Shown: positions 43,894-53,779, counted from the first letter of the stretch. The stretch is DNA of 64,000 bases from Rhodobacter sp. 24-YEA-8 (GCF_900105075.1 NZ_FNSK01000001.1:1-64000), one strand, 5' to 3'. The notes: generated by a model from the sequence alone, not told the origin. Numbers and translations are program-made.

Positions 43894-44724
43894 CTAGCCG
43901 CCGGGGCAGCCGCGCAGCTCGACCGCGCCGCTGTCGGAGATGACGGTGACGGTGACGCCCGAGCGGTCGAGTGCGAAAGGCTGACCCGTGGTCGGCACAA
44001 GATCGGCCACGGCCGTCAACACCTTGCCCTGGCGCGAGCTGACCGCCTGCGACACCCAGATCGTCTGGTCCGCGGTCTCGATGGCGACGGTCTCGGCTTT
44101 GCCCTGCACGGGCACGGCGATTGTGGCGGTCAGGCGCAGACCGTCCGAGATCGGCTCCACCGCACAGGTGATGGAGGAGAGCCCGGCCTCTTTGCCGGTC
44201 TTAGGCTGTTGCGCCAGCGCCGCGTCGATCAGCGGGTCGCGCTTGCCGGGCATCATCAGCCCGGCATTCAGCTCGACTTCAGCCGGCAGGCAGATGTCGC
44301 GGCAGATGCCCATATCAAGGGACACCTCAAGCCGGATCGGGCGGGTAGGATCTTTTGGAATAAGCTCGACCGGCAGAACCAGCTGTTCTTTATAACCAAT
44401 GGATTGCATCCCGTTGGTATGGAACACGCTTGGCGCGGGCCAGTGGATGCGAACCGATTTCAGATTCTCTGACCCGGACCAGTCGAATTGCGGCGGGATG
44501 CCGGCCGAGCCGGGGCTGCGCCAATAGGTCTTCCATCCAGGCGCGAGATCAAGCCGCAGCGCCGCCATGCGGGTGCCCTGGGCCGTGGTCCAGCCATCAA
44601 GAACCGAGGCCTTCAGAACCTGGTCCTGCGATGTATCGCGCGCCAGAGCCGCAAAAGGCATGGCCGCAAAGGGCAGGGCGACAAGGCAGGCGGCGGCAAG
44701 CGCGAATGAGAGTTTCCTGGTCAT
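43894..44724 (-). CDS. DsbD N-terminal-domain-like periplasmic protein
   Basis: A protein of 276 residues from the ATG at 44724. The signal peptide is RKLSFALAAACLVALPFAAM. The domain resembles the alpha domain of the thiol:disulfide reductase DsbD: GWKTYWRSPGSAGIPPQFDW and MGICRDICLPAEVEL, with a Cys-x3-Cys pair. The membrane and thioredoxin-like domains of DsbD are absent. It probably exchanges thiols with a separate DsbD/CcdA-like partner in the periplasm. It is divergent from yqgE. Confidence 0.82.
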   Translation of the reverse strand: MTRKLSFALAAACLVALPFAAMPFAALARDTSQDQVLKASVLDGWTTAQGTRMAALRLDLAPGWKTYWRSPGSAGIPPQFDWSGSENLKSVRIHWPAPSVFHTNGMQSIGYKEQLVLPVELIPKDPTRPIRLEVSLDMGICRDICLPAEVELNAGLMMPGKRDPLIDAALAQQPKTGKEAGLSSITCAVEPISDGLRLTATIAVPVQGKAETVAIETADQTIWVSQAVSSRQGKVLTAVADLVPTTGQPFALDRSGVTVTVISDSGAVELRGCPGG

Positions 44725-44940
44725 GGCGCCCAAAATAGGCTGCGGCCGGGCGGTGTGAAATCACAACCTGGCGACGAGCCTGTGTCTGTGGCCAAAGCGC
44801 CGCAGTCGGCGACCGGGATGCCACAAGTGCGGCTTGATCCGACCGCCTCAGCCCCGCTCCTGCGGAATTTACAGCCCTGACCCGTGCTTTCCCTTGAGCG
44901 GCAGCGCTTTGCACCCCATCCTTAAGACCGGAGGTGTGCC

Positions 44941-45498
44941 ATGGAACTTGCAGGCAAGGTTCTGATCGCCATGCCGGGGATGCAGGATCCCGGCTTTGCT
45001 CAGTCGGTCGTGCTGATCTGCGCCCATGGGCCGGAAAGCGCGATGGGGCTGATCATCAACAAGCCCTCGGCGGATCTGGATTTCAACAACCTGCTGAAAC
45101 ATCTGGGCATTGCGCCTACGGCTTCGGCCCGGCCCATCTCGGTCCGTCAGGGCGGGCCGGTCGAGCGCGGGCGCGGTTTCGTGCTGCATTCGCCCGACTG
45201 GCAGGGCGGCGAGACCCCGGTGATGGAGCTGCCGGGCGGCCTGCGGCTGTCGGTGTCGCTCGATATTCTCGAGGCGCTGGCGCGCGGTTCCGGGCCGGAG
45301 CAGGCGCTGCTGGCGCTTGGTTATGCGGGCTGGGGCGCGGGGCAGCTGGAAAGCGAGATCCTGAGGAATGACTGGCTCATTGCCGATGCCGGGCCAGAGC
45401 TGATCTTCGACCCGGTCGATGGCGGCAAATGGGGGCGGGCGATGCGGATGAACGGAATCGATCCGCTGACACTCTCGCCGGTTGCGGGCCGTGCGTGA
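44941..45498 (+). CDS. YqgE/AlgH family protein
   Basis: A protein of 185 residues: GKVLIAMPGMQDPGFAQSVVLICAHG, MGLIINKPS, VRQGGPVERGRGFVLHS and YAGWGAGQLESEI are all typical of the family. GGAGG lies upstream of the ATG. YqgE/AlgH members are widespread and of unclear biochemical role (AlgH affects alginate and virulence traits in Pseudomonas). Confidence 0.95.
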   Translation: MELAGKVLIAMPGMQDPGFAQSVVLICAHGPESAMGLIINKPSADLDFNNLLKHLGIAPTASARPISVRQGGPVERGRGFVLHSPDWQGGETPVMELPGGLRLSVSLDILEALARGSGPEQALLALGYAGWGAGQLESEILRNDWLIADAGPELIFDPVDGGKWGRAMRMNGIDPLTLSPVAGRA

Positions 45499-45688
45499 CT
45501 ATGGCCGGGCAGGAACCCCTGCCACAGGTGAACGCGGGCGCATCGGAATCCGGCTGCGGGGGCCGCGCACCTGACCGGATCAGCTGCGGCCTTTCTGCCC
45601 AAAACTGACCGTCAGATTTCTGTAGCGTGACGATTCGCGCACTGCTATCCTGTTGCCATAAAACAAAAGAACGAGCAGGCAGACAGGT

Positions 45689-46801
45689 ATGGCAACGGGC
45701 TCACGGGCTACGTTCGTCATTTCTTGGGCACAGACAGAAGCAGATGGCGATCAACCGGCCTTGCCGGCGCTGATGACGGCCGGGGTCTCATGGCGCTGGT
45801 CGGGTGAGGCGATGCGTGTGGACGCGCCGCGCGACATCCTGCTTTTGGAAAACGCCCTGGGGATGGCAGATATCAGGCAGCGTGCCTCCCGCATGATCGG
45901 GCGGCTCACGGGAATGCCGTCAGTGCCCGGACCGGTCCGGGCGCTGCGCGCCGCCCTGCATGGGGCCGAGGCGTCAGACGCGCCCAGCCTTGCGGGGCAG
46001 TGCTTCGTCGTTACCGATGGCGTAAGGTGCTGGACGGCCACCGTGGTGCAAGGTCAGGGCGATCTGTCGCCGGCCGATCCGGCAGGCTGGCTGCTTGCCT
46101 TTGCGGGTGCGATGCCGCCGAAGGATCGTGACCTCTGGCTGGTGCGCAGCCGGGTTTCACTGGAAACCTCACGTGCAAGGGGGGGCGTGATCTGTTTTAC
46201 GGGCGGCACGCGTATCCTGACGCCCTCGGGCCAGGTCGCGGTTGAGACCCTGCGTCCCGGCGATCTGGTGATCACCCGCGACAATGGCGCGCAAGAGGTG
46301 ATCTGGACCGGGCAGCGCCATATGTCGGGCGCACGGTTACATGCCATGCCGCATCTGCGACCGATCCGGATCTGCGATGGCGCGCTTGGAGACGGGGGCT
46401 TTGGCGAAGGCCGGCCTGATGGCGATCTGCTGGTCTCTCCGTCGCACCGGATCCTGATGCAGGGCCGCGTGGCGCAGGCGCTGTTTAATTGCGATGAGGT
46501 GCTGGTCAGAGCCCATGACCTGGTCGACGATCACCGTATTCGCGCAGATCTCGCGTTGCGCGAGGTGACTTACCACCATATTTTGCTTGGCCGGCATGAG
46601 GTCGTCTTTGCCAATGGTCTGGGCGCTGACAGTTTCCATCCCGGTGAGGCTGAACCGGCGGGGCTTGACCGCAATGATTATCGCAGCCTTTGTGCACTGT
46701 TGCCGGGGGTCGCAGAGGATCCGATGAGCTATGGCGGGTTTGCCCGCCGCGGTCTGACGCCAGCCGAAGCCGCGCTGTTTTTTCATGAGGCGCGCGGCTG
46801 A
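45689..46801 (+). CDS. Hint (Hedgehog/intein-type) domain protein
   Basis: A protein of 370 residues. Residues about 1-165 form an unassigned N-terminal region. The Hint domain starts at Cys169 in GGVICFTGGTRILTPSGQVAVETLRPGDLVITRDNG, followed by LLVSPSHRILMQG and VTYHHILLGRHEVVFANGLGADSFHPG. Such Hint proteins are frequent in Rhodobacteraceae and may self-cleave or self-splice after secretion. No signal peptide or RTX repeat is visible. A 6-bp hairpin lies before it (45508-45513 with 45518-45523). Confidence 0.88.
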   Translation: MATGSRATFVISWAQTEADGDQPALPALMTAGVSWRWSGEAMRVDAPRDILLLENALGMADIRQRASRMIGRLTGMPSVPGPVRALRAALHGAEASDAPSLAGQCFVVTDGVRCWTATVVQGQGDLSPADPAGWLLAFAGAMPPKDRDLWLVRSRVSLETSRARGGVICFTGGTRILTPSGQVAVETLRPGDLVITRDNGAQEVIWTGQRHMSGARLHAMPHLRPIRICDGALGDGGFGEGRPDGDLLVSPSHRILMQGRVAQALFNCDEVLVRAHDLVDDHRIRADLALREVTYHHILLGRHEVVFANGLGADSFHPGEAEPAGLDRNDYRSLCALLPGVAEDPMSYGGFARRGLTPAEAALFFHEARG

Positions 46802-46878
46802 GAGACAAGCCTCTGCGAGATGCGAGGCCGAAAGACAGAGTTGAAAGACGGCGGGCAGAAAATGCGCAAGCCGTGCCC

Positions 46879-46906
46879 TTGACTCCCCCCTCACGGGATG
46901 TATAAG
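46879..46906 (+). promoter_or_regulatory. Sigma-70-type promoter of rpsD
   Basis: TTGACT (46879-46884), 16-bp spacer, TATAAG (46901-46906). This is the best promoter match in the window. It implies a start near 46913 and a 5' leader of about 157 nt before the rpsD GTG. Confidence 0.75.
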
Positions 46907-46912
46907 CCCGCC

Positions 46913-47069
46913 ACGCTCCCGGGTTAACGCCCGGGGCTTTTCATTGGTGTTGGTGGCTTTCGCAAGAAAGACCCTGTCGCCCCCCGCCGCAAGGCATCCG
47001 CAAGGAAAAGGGGGAAAGGACAACGCCCTTCCCTGGCCCGGCAACGGGCGAAAATCGAAGGAGATCAGC
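46913..47069 (+). promoter_or_regulatory. rpsD 5' leader with terminator-like hairpin at its 5' end
   Basis: Directly after the promoter, CCCGGG repeats at 46918-46923 and 46930-46935 form a hairpin with a TTAACG loop, followed by GC then four T (46938-46941). This looks like an intrinsic terminator or attenuator only a few bases into the predicted transcript. S4 is a known autogenous regulator in other bacteria, so leader control is plausible. Alternatively the hairpin terminates the Hint gene. The rest of the leader is purine-rich. Confidence 0.45.
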
Positions 47070-47690
47070 GTGACCAAACGGACCGCTGCCAAGCATAAAA
47101 TCGACCGCCGTATGGGCGAGAATATCTGGGGCCGCGCCAAGTCGCCGCTCAACAAGCGTGAATACGGCCCCGGCCAGCACGGCCAGCGCCGCAAGGGCAA
47201 GCTGTCGGACTTCGGCACCCAGCTGCGCGCCAAGCAGAAGCTGAAAGGCTACTATGGCGACCTGACCGAAAAGCAATTCCGCCGCATCTATGGTGAAGCC
47301 GAGCGCGTCACCGGCGATACCGGTGAGAACCTCGTTGGCCTGCTCGAGCGTCGCCTCGACGCGCTGGTCTACCGCGCGAAATTCGTGCCGACCATCTTCG
47401 CGGCACGTCAGTTCGTGAACCACGGCCATGTGCTGGTGAACGGCAAGGCAGTGAACATCGCGTCCTACCGCCTGCGTGAAGGCGATGTGGTCTCGGTGCG
47501 TGAAAAATCGCGCCAGCTCGCGATCATTGCCGAAGCCATCGCTCTGAGCGAGCGTGACGTTCCGGATTACATCGAGGTCGACAATCAGAAGCTGACCGCG
47601 AAACTGGTCCGCACCCCCAGCCTGTCGGACGTGCCCTATCCGGTCGTCATGGAGCCGAACCTGGTCGTCGAATATTACGCGAAAAACTGA
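47070..47690 (+). CDS. rpsD: 30S ribosomal protein S4
   Basis: A protein of 206 residues starting at GTG 47070 with AAGGAG at 47058-47063. It begins [21 protein letters not shown], then [18 protein letters not shown] and the S4 RNA-binding fold ([28 protein letters not shown]). It is a primary assembly protein of the 30S subunit. It stands alone, flanked by its own promoter and terminator. Confidence 0.98.
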   Translation: MTKRTAAKHKIDRRMGENIWGRAKSPLNKREYGPGQHGQRRKGKLSDFGTQLRAKQKLKGYYGDLTEKQFRRIYGEAERVTGDTGENLVGLLERRLDALVYRAKFVPTIFAARQFVNHGHVLVNGKAVNIASYRLREGDVVSVREKSRQLAIIAEAIALSERDVPDYIEVDNQKLTAKLVRTPSLSDVPYPVVMEPNLVVEYYAKN

Positions 47691-47714
47691 TCCCACAAGG
47701 ATCGAAGATTTCGG

Positions 47715-47747
47715 AAAGGCCGCGCTTCTGTGCGGCCTTTATTTTTT
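47715..47747 (+). terminator. Rho-independent terminator of rpsD
   Basis: A 9-bp perfect stem (47715-47723 with 47732-47740), 8-base loop, then A and six T (47742-47747), 24 bp after the stop. Confidence 0.93.
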
Positions 47748-47911
47748 GCCCGGCCTCCGGTCTTTGCCCGGATGCGGCAGCCGCCGGATCGGCGGGCGGG
47801 GGCGGCGCCCGCCCCGGGCGCTTGCGACAGTTCGCTCAGCCGGTTTCTTTGTGCTTCTCTTTACGCAAAGCCCCGCTAAGAAACCCGGATGCAAACAGGA
47901 GTTTCCGCCCA

Positions 47912-48442
47912 ATGACCGCCCCGAATCCCATCGAGAAGGCCTTCGAGAAGACGCTTTTCGGCAGCCGGTGGCTGATGGCGCCGATGTATCTCGGCCTGGT
48001 GGTCAGCCTGATCATGCTGGTCTTCATCTTCGGCCGCGACATCGTCTATTATTTCCCCAAACTGATGACGATGAACTCAGAAGACGTCATCCTCGTCGCG
48101 CTGACCCTGATCGACCTCACCCTCGCCGCCAATCTGGTGCTGATCGTGATGTTCTCCGGCTATGAGAATTTCGTCTCGCGTCTGGATGTCGACAGCGAGG
48201 ACCGGCCCGGCTGGATGGGCAAGGTCGATTTCGGCGGCCTCAAGATGAAGCTGATCGCCTCGATCGTCGCGATTTCGGGGATCTCGCTGCTCAAGCGTTT
48301 CATGGAAATCGGCGATGCCAAACCGCTCAATCCGACCGATCTTTACTGGATGGTCGTCATCCATGTGACTTTCGTGGTCTCGGGTGTGCTCATGGCGCTG
48401 ATGGACTGGTTCCAGGCCAAATCCTATTCCAGCCGGAAATAA
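47912..48442 (+). CDS. YqhA-family (UPF0114) membrane protein
   Basis: A protein of 176 residues from the ATG at 47912 (AGGAG ten bases upstream). It has four hydrophobic helices with [48 protein letters not shown] and [19 protein letters not shown], the typical YqhA pattern. Its function is not established. Confidence 0.92.
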   Translation: MTAPNPIEKAFEKTLFGSRWLMAPMYLGLVVSLIMLVFIFGRDIVYYFPKLMTMNSEDVILVALTLIDLTLAANLVLIVMFSGYENFVSRLDVDSEDRPGWMGKVDFGGLKMKLIASIVAISGISLLKRFMEIGDAKPLNPTDLYWMVVIHVTFVVSGVLMALMDWFQAKSYSSRK

Positions 48443-48506
48443 GCATCTCGCCTCTGGCTTTGCGTCCGGCCTGAGGCTAGAACCCGGACGACAGCAGGAG
48501 GGACAG

Positions 48507-49592
48507 ATGTCCGAAGCGATCATTCCGCAACCGGGAATCCTAGATATCGCCCTTTACGAGGGCGGTAAGGCTTCGGTTGCGGGTGTGGCAAATGCCGTGA
48601 AGCTCTCGTCGAACGAGAATCCCTTCGGCGCGCCCGACCGGGCCAAAGATGCATTCCAGCGGGCGGTCCATACGCTGAACCGCTATCCCTCGACCGATCA
48701 TGCGGCGCTGCGGACCGCGATTGCCGAAGTCCATGGCATTGATGCCGGCCGGGTCATCTGCGGCGCGGGGTCGGATGAGATCATCAATCTGCTGGTCCAG
48801 GCCTATGCCGGCCCGCGCGATGAGGTGATCTTTACCGAACATGGTTTCCTCATGTACCGCATCTGCGCGCTTGCGGCCGGGGCGACCCCGGTCGAAGTGC
48901 CGGAACGCGAGCGTATGACCGATGTGGATGCGATCCTGCGGGAATGCGGGCCGCGCACCAAGCTGGTTTTCATCGCAAATCCGAACAATCCCACCGGCAC
49001 GATGATCGCACCGGCCGAGGTCGCGCGGCTGGCAGCCGGTCTTCCGGCAAGGGCGATCCTGGTGCTTGACGGTGCCTATGCCGAATATGTCGAGGAATTC
49101 GACGGTGGCCGCGCGCTGATCGAAGCGCGCTCGAATGTGGTGATGACCCGCACCTTCTCGAAGATCTACGGCCTTGGCGGGTTGCGGGTCGGCTGGGGCT
49201 ATGGGCCGAAACATATCATCGATGTACTGAACCGTATCCGTCAGCCCTTCAACCTTTCGACCGCGCAGCTTGAGGCGGCCGAGGCCGCTGTCCGCGATCA
49301 GGACTGGGTTGCGAAATCGCGCAGCGAAAATGCCCGGATGCGGACCTGGCTTGCCGGTGCCCTGGCCGAGGCGGGCGTGCCCTCCGATGTTTCTGCCGCG
49401 AATTTCATCCTTGCGCGATTCGCCAGCGCCGATGAGGCCGAGGCCTGTGATGCCTGGCTGCAAAAGGAAGGCCTGATCGTACGCCGCGTCTCGGGCTATA
49501 AACTGCCCAATTGCCTGCGCATCACCGTTGGCGATGAGGCCAGCTGCCGCCGGGTGGCCCATGCGGTGAACCAGTTCAAGGCGCAGAAATGA
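48507..49592 (+). CDS. hisC: Histidinol-phosphate aminotransferase
   Basis: A protein of 361 residues. PLP-fold marks are [48 protein letters not shown] and the Schiff-base Lys in [17 protein letters not shown]. In this position next to tyrA it may also serve phenylalanine/tyrosine transamination. An AGCAGGAGGG ribosome site is present. It overlaps the next gene by four bases. Confidence 0.94.
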   Translation: MSEAIIPQPGILDIALYEGGKASVAGVANAVKLSSNENPFGAPDRAKDAFQRAVHTLNRYPSTDHAALRTAIAEVHGIDAGRVICGAGSDEIINLLVQAYAGPRDEVIFTEHGFLMYRICALAAGATPVEVPERERMTDVDAILRECGPRTKLVFIANPNNPTGTMIAPAEVARLAAGLPARAILVLDGAYAEYVEEFDGGRALIEARSNVVMTRTFSKIYGLGGLRVGWGYGPKHIIDVLNRIRQPFNLSTAQLEAAEAAVRDQDWVAKSRSENARMRTWLAGALAEAGVPSDVSAANFILARFASADEAEACDAWLQKEGLIVRRVSGYKLPNCLRITVGDEASCRRVAHAVNQFKAQK

Positions 49593-50614
49593 GTGCAGGC
49601 GCGCCGGGCAGGTCTTCGCGCGCCGCTTTTCCGCGCATTGCCTTAATCGGGCTGGGGCTGATCGCCTCTTCCATGGCGCATGCGCTGCGGGCCAAAGGGC
49701 TTTGCGACGAGATCACCGGCTATGCCCGTTCCGCAGAAACCCGTGCCATCGCGCTGGAGCTGTTTTGCGACCGGGTGACGGACAGCGCGGCCGAGGCTGT
49801 CGCGGGGGCCGATCTGGTGGTGCTTGCGGTCCCGGTGGGAGTGATGGGCGAGATCGCGGCCGAGATCGCGCCGCATCTGAAACCGGGCGCGGTGGTTACC
49901 GATGTCGGCTCGGTCAAAGAGGCGGTGATTGAGGCGGTTGCGCCGCATATCCCTGCGGGCGTGCATTTCATCCCCGGCCATCCGCTGGCGGGAACCGAAT
50001 ATTCCGGGCCGCGATCCGGTTTCGCGACGCTGTTTGAAAACCGCTGGTGGCTGCTGACGCCGCTGGAAGGCCAGGCGCCCGGCCCGCTGGCCCGGTTGCG
50101 GGCGCTGCTCGAAGCCATCGGCGCCAATGTCGATGAGATGGAGCCGAAGCGCCATGATCTGGTTCTGGCCGTCGTCTCGCATACGCCGCATCTGATCGCC
50201 TTCACCATGGTGGGGGTCGCGGACCATCTCAGCCGTGTCACCCAGGAAGAGGTGATCAAATATTCCGCCTCCGGTTTCCGTGACTTTACCCGCATTGCGG
50301 CCTCGGACCCGACCATGTGGCGCGATGTCTTCCTGACCAATAAGGAAGCGGTGCTCGATATCCTCGGGCGTTTCACCGAAGAGCTGTTCATGCTTCAGCG
50401 CCAGATCCGCATGGGCGAGGGTGAGCAGCTTCATGCCTATTTCTCCCGCACCCGTGAAATCCGGCGTGGCATCATCGAGGCAGGTCAGGATACTTCGGCT
50501 CCGGATTTTGGACGGGCCGCGCGCCATAAGGGCGATGAGGCCGGTTCGGCGGATGCCGGTCTGACCGAGTCTGGCCCGGTGGAGAGTGACGCGCCGGACA
50601 GGGCCGGAGCCTGA
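49589..50614 (+). CDS. tyrC: Prephenate/arogenate dehydrogenase
   Basis: A protein of 341 residues. The NAD-binding start is [18 protein letters not shown] (Ala where most have Gly at the last Gly position), followed by [36 protein letters not shown] and [18 protein letters not shown]. It makes hydroxyphenylpyruvate or tyrosine. The last 40 residues are a Gly/Asp/Ser-rich tail. It is coupled to hisC by an ATGA overlap. Confidence 0.92.
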   Translation: MSAGAPGRSSRAAFPRIALIGLGLIASSMAHALRAKGLCDEITGYARSAETRAIALELFCDRVTDSAAEAVAGADLVVLAVPVGVMGEIAAEIAPHLKPGAVVTDVGSVKEAVIEAVAPHIPAGVHFIPGHPLAGTEYSGPRSGFATLFENRWWLLTPLEGQAPGPLARLRALLEAIGANVDEMEPKRHDLVLAVVSHTPHLIAFTMVGVADHLSRVTQEEVIKYSASGFRDFTRIAASDPTMWRDVFLTNKEAVLDILGRFTEELFMLQRQIRMGEGEQLHAYFSRTREIRRGIIEAGQDTSAPDFGRAARHKGDEAGSADAGLTESGPVESDAPDRAGA

Positions 50615-50660
50615 CCGCCATCTTGCGGGGGCAGGGACGGTTCCGTTCGGAGGGGAGACG

Positions 50661-51929
50661 ATGATGAAGCCCAGGTTTGCGGCCCTTTTGCTGCTTTTCC
50701 CGCTGGCGATGACTCCGGCCCTTGCCGAGCCGATGAAGCGCTCGCCGCGCCCGCTGGCCAATCCTGTGCTTGCAGCCTCCACTCCTTCGGGTCCCGCGAC
50801 GATATCCGCCCCTGTCACCGCGCTGATTGGTCCGGGCCTGCCTGCGCCCGCTGTGGCGGCGGCAAAGCCGGTGGTTCCGGCGCCGCCGGCCAATCCCCGG
50901 CTGGATGTGATCCGGCTCAGTTCCTCCAACAAAGTGGCTATGCCTGTTACAGGCCCGGACACTGGACCAGTCACCGGGCCTGTCATGGCCGAAGCCGCGC
51001 CGCATCTGCCCTCGATCGGAGAGATGCTGCCGGCGTCGATGCCGCTGCCGCAATCGGCTGCAAGTCCAGGCCCGGCGAGCGTCGCCCCGGCGGCAAAAGC
51101 AGCGCCGTCACCTGTTCCCGAGACGGCTGCGGTGGTCGCACCTGCGGCGGCTCCGCCGGCCCCCGGCCCGCGTCCCAAAGCCCGCCCGAAGGCGGTGGAA
51201 AAGCTGGCACAGACGAAATCCGCCCCAGCCCCTGAAACTGCTGCGCCCCCCCCGGTGACAGAGGCGAATGCGGCAGGGCTAATGACCTCGCAGCGGCCAA
51301 AGCAGCGGCCGGCCAAAATCATCGGCCTGGCTTCGGCGGCAATCCCCGTATCGGCCACCGTGCCAAAGGTGGTGCCCGAGAAAGACACCGGCAGGGGCAA
51401 GAAGAAATCGAAAGAGCCGGTCTCCGTCAAAGGCTCGGTTTGCGGCGTCGCCGCGATCAAGGGCGAGAAAATCGCGCCGATCACCTCGAAAGTTCAGGGC
51501 TGCGGCCTGCCGGACGGGGTGCGGGTCACCTCGGTTTCAGGCGTCCGGCTTTCGATGGCGGTGACCGTCGACTGTGGCACAGCCAAAGCGCTGAACACCT
51601 GGGTCGAGCGTGTCGCACAACCGGCCTATGGCAATCAGATCACCGAATTGCAGATCGCCGGCCACTATGTCTGCCGCCCCCGGAACAACAAAAAAGGGGC
51701 CAAAGTCTCTGAACACGGGCGTGGCAAGGCGGTGGATATCTCGGGCCTGCGGCTTGCTTCAGGCAAAGTGCTGCGGGTGCTGGGCGGGTTTGATCAGACG
51801 ATGCGCAAGGCCCATAGGGGCGCCTGCGGCATCTTTGGCACCACGCTTGGCCCAGGCTCGGACGGCTATCACGAAGACCATATGCATTTCGATACCGCCA
51901 GCCATCGCAACGGCGCCTATTGCCGCTGA
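50661..51929 (+). CDS. Extensin-like C-terminal domain protein with Pro/Ala-rich linker
   Basis: A protein of 422 residues from the ATG at 50661 (AGGGGAG upstream). Signal peptide LLLLFPLAMTPALA, then about 230 residues very rich in Pro, Ala and Val, including TGPDTGPVTGPV repeats. The C-terminal extensin-like domain has SVCGVAAIKGEKI, CGLPDGVRV, VSEHGRGKAVDISGLRL and GYHEDHMHFD, a His/Asp zinc-site pattern related to peptidoglycan peptidases. Probably periplasmic and wall-associated. Confidence 0.88.
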   Translation: MMKPRFAALLLLFPLAMTPALAEPMKRSPRPLANPVLAASTPSGPATISAPVTALIGPGLPAPAVAAAKPVVPAPPANPRLDVIRLSSSNKVAMPVTGPDTGPVTGPVMAEAAPHLPSIGEMLPASMPLPQSAASPGPASVAPAAKAAPSPVPETAAVVAPAAAPPAPGPRPKARPKAVEKLAQTKSAPAPETAAPPPVTEANAAGLMTSQRPKQRPAKIIGLASAAIPVSATVPKVVPEKDTGRGKKKSKEPVSVKGSVCGVAAIKGEKIAPITSKVQGCGLPDGVRVTSVSGVRLSMAVTVDCGTAKALNTWVERVAQPAYGNQITELQIAGHYVCRPRNNKKGAKVSEHGRGKAVDISGLRLASGKVLRVLGGFDQTMRKAHRGACGIFGTTLGPGSDGYHEDHMHFDTASHRNGAYCR

Positions 51930-51975
51930 GGCGCCCGCAATTTCAGGCGTCCCAATTCTCAGGCGGGACCGGTCC

Positions 51976-53007
51976 TCAGCCCTGCGGTGCAGGCAGGGCG
52001 CCAAGTTTCGGCGCCGGACCCAGCGGCAGCGGCCCGAAATTCATCAGCCCGTCTTTCAGCACCAGATCCATCCTGACTTCCTGGGTTTCCGCATTCTGCT
52101 GGGCCATGCCTCGCAACATGCTGGACAGATACCCGGCCATATTCGGCGCGATCACGCCTGCCGCAACCAACAGGCGCGGCAGCTGTTCCCATCCCCGGAC
52201 TGTCAGCGTGACGGTCCCGGCAGCAAAACCCTCGCTGTCGGGCGCGATATTGCCTGAAGTCACCAGCTGCAGCTCGCCCCAGGTCAGCGAGATATCGGTG
52301 ATCCCGACCGACACAACCTGCGGATTTGTCGCACCGGCATGCCGGTCGAGCGGCGCCGTCAGGGTGACGATGGTGTTGAAGTGGAACCGGTCGATCTGGG
52401 CGGGCAGTGCGCTTTCAGGTGCCTGGGGCAGCTCGACCGCCGCCAGCGTGGCAAGGAATGCCGGATCCGGCCGGATCGCCGTCAGGGTCGCCCCGAGATG
52501 ATAGCTGTTCGGCGCGTCTGCGGCCTCGATCCGCAGGCTCGAAGGGCCAAAACCCAGCGACAGGCCCGAATTCCGGGTCACATTCAGCGTTTCGGCCGAG
52601 AATGCCGCCAGCGCCAGCGGCAGATCCAGCGCAGGCGCCGCGCGCAGGCTGGCATGAAGTTTGCTGCCGTCGAGCTGAAACACCTGATCTCCCAGGGTGA
52701 TCACCTGGCTGTCGGGCAGCCAGAAAACCAGATGCCAGGGCTTCCAGGTCATCGCATAGGCATAGGCCGCGCCGCCCTGATAGCGGATCATGCCCGAAGG
52801 ATCGCTGTAAGCGATGCTCTCAGTTGAAAGGTCAAAGCGGCTTGGGAACCCGGTCAGGCCAAAGCCCGGCAGATCCAGCATTGCCCCCGAAGCGCGCTGA
52901 TCCGCGATCAGCTGTTCGGTCTGACTGAGGATCACATAGCGCCCGGCAAACCACCAGCCGCACCAGAGTGTAAGGAATACCGCACCAATTCCGATCAGCC
53001 AGCGCAT
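51976..53007 (-). CDS. DUF2125-like envelope protein
   Basis: A protein of 343 residues from the ATG at 53007, preceded by GGAAAAGGGG. It has an N-terminal membrane helix (LIGIGAVFLTLWCGWWFAG). The rest is a long beta-rich periplasmic region: FGLTGFPSRFDLSTESI, WKPWHLVFWLPDSQVI and VTLTVRGWEQLPRLLVAAG match the DUF2125 family of alphaproteobacteria. The fold suggests lipid- or membrane-associated beta structure, but no function is known. Confidence 0.85.
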   Translation of the reverse strand: MRWLIGIGAVFLTLWCGWWFAGRYVILSQTEQLIADQRASGAMLDLPGFGLTGFPSRFDLSTESIAYSDPSGMIRYQGGAAYAYAMTWKPWHLVFWLPDSQVITLGDQVFQLDGSKLHASLRAAPALDLPLALAAFSAETLNVTRNSGLSLGFGPSSLRIEAADAPNSYHLGATLTAIRPDPAFLATLAAVELPQAPESALPAQIDRFHFNTIVTLTAPLDRHAGATNPQVVSVGITDISLTWGELQLVTSGNIAPDSEGFAAGTVTLTVRGWEQLPRLLVAAGVIAPNMAGYLSSMLRGMAQQNAETQEVRMDLVLKDGLMNFGPLPLGPAPKLGALPAPQG

Positions 53008-53071
53008 TGCTTGCCCCTTTTCCTGACAGCCCGTTTCAGTGTTTACAGGTTGAGACACAGGAGAGCCAGCC

Positions 53072-53629
53072 TTGCCCGAAGCCGACCCCGTCCTCACCGC
53101 CGACCCGCTCTGGATCTTTGGCTATGGCTCGCTGATCTGGAACCCGGAATTCCCGGTGGCCGAACGTCGGCTGGCCCGTGCGCGTGGCTGGCGCCGCAGT
53201 TTCTGTATGTGGTCGATCCATCATCGCGGCAGCGAGGAGAACCCGGGCCTCGTGCTGGCCCTGGATGCGGATGCGGCGGGCCATTGCGACGGCCTCGCCT
53301 TCCGCGTCGAGCCGGGCGAGGAAGCCACGACGCTTGCCGCTTTGCGCGAGCGCGAGCTGGTTTCCTCCGCCTATATCGAGGTCTCGGTACAGCTGGAGAC
53401 TGCCGCGGGCGGGATCAGGGCGCTGGCCTATGTCGTCGACCGGCATCACGTGCAATATACCGGCGCCCTCGGGCTGGAAGAGCAGGCCGGGATCATCGCC
53501 CAGGCCCATGGCGGGCGCGGTCCGAACCGCGACTATCTCTGGTCGACGACGCAGCATCTGGCCGAGCTGGGCATTGCGGATCCCGAACTTGACTGGCTCT
53601 CGGACAGGGTGCGCCGCATCGCGGGATGA
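53072..53629 (+). CDS. chaC: ChaC-type gamma-glutamylcyclotransferase
   Basis: A protein of 185 residues from a TTG at 53072 with GGAGAG 7-12 bases upstream; no other suitable start precedes the conserved region. The binding loop is IFGYGSLIWNPEF and the catalytic Glu lies in ALRERELVSSAYIEV. ChaC cleaves glutathione to 5-oxoproline and Cys-Gly. The nearby GGT-family and GloB genes also act on glutathione but are not in the same operon. Confidence 0.9.
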   Translation: MPEADPVLTADPLWIFGYGSLIWNPEFPVAERRLARARGWRRSFCMWSIHHRGSEENPGLVLALDADAAGHCDGLAFRVEPGEEATTLAALRERELVSSAYIEVSVQLETAAGGIRALAYVVDRHHVQYTGALGLEEQAGIIAQAHGGRGPNRDYLWSTTQHLAELGIADPELDWLSDRVRRIAG

Positions 53630-53731
53630 GGCAGAGCAGGGGAGCTGCCCCCTGCGTCTCATGTTACAACCGGAGGCTCCGGCGCTTAACACTTGCTGGC
53701 TGACATCAGGATTTCATTTGGCAGCGCGGCG

Positions 53732-53764
53732 CAACCTGCTAAGGTTGACAAAAGCAGTCAACCT
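53732..53764. promoter_or_regulatory. Three-arm overlapping inverted repeats upstream of the motor operon
   Basis: CAACCT at 53732-53737 can pair with AGGTTG at 53742-53747, and AGGTTGAC at 53742-53749 can pair perfectly with GTCAACCT at 53757-53764. The two pairings share the middle arm and exclude each other. The site ends 15 bases before the ATG at 53780 and contains a TTGACA. It could be a multi-half-site operator or a switchable 5' RNA structure. Confidence 0.55.
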
Positions 53765-53779
53765 GGCAGGCAGTTCTTC

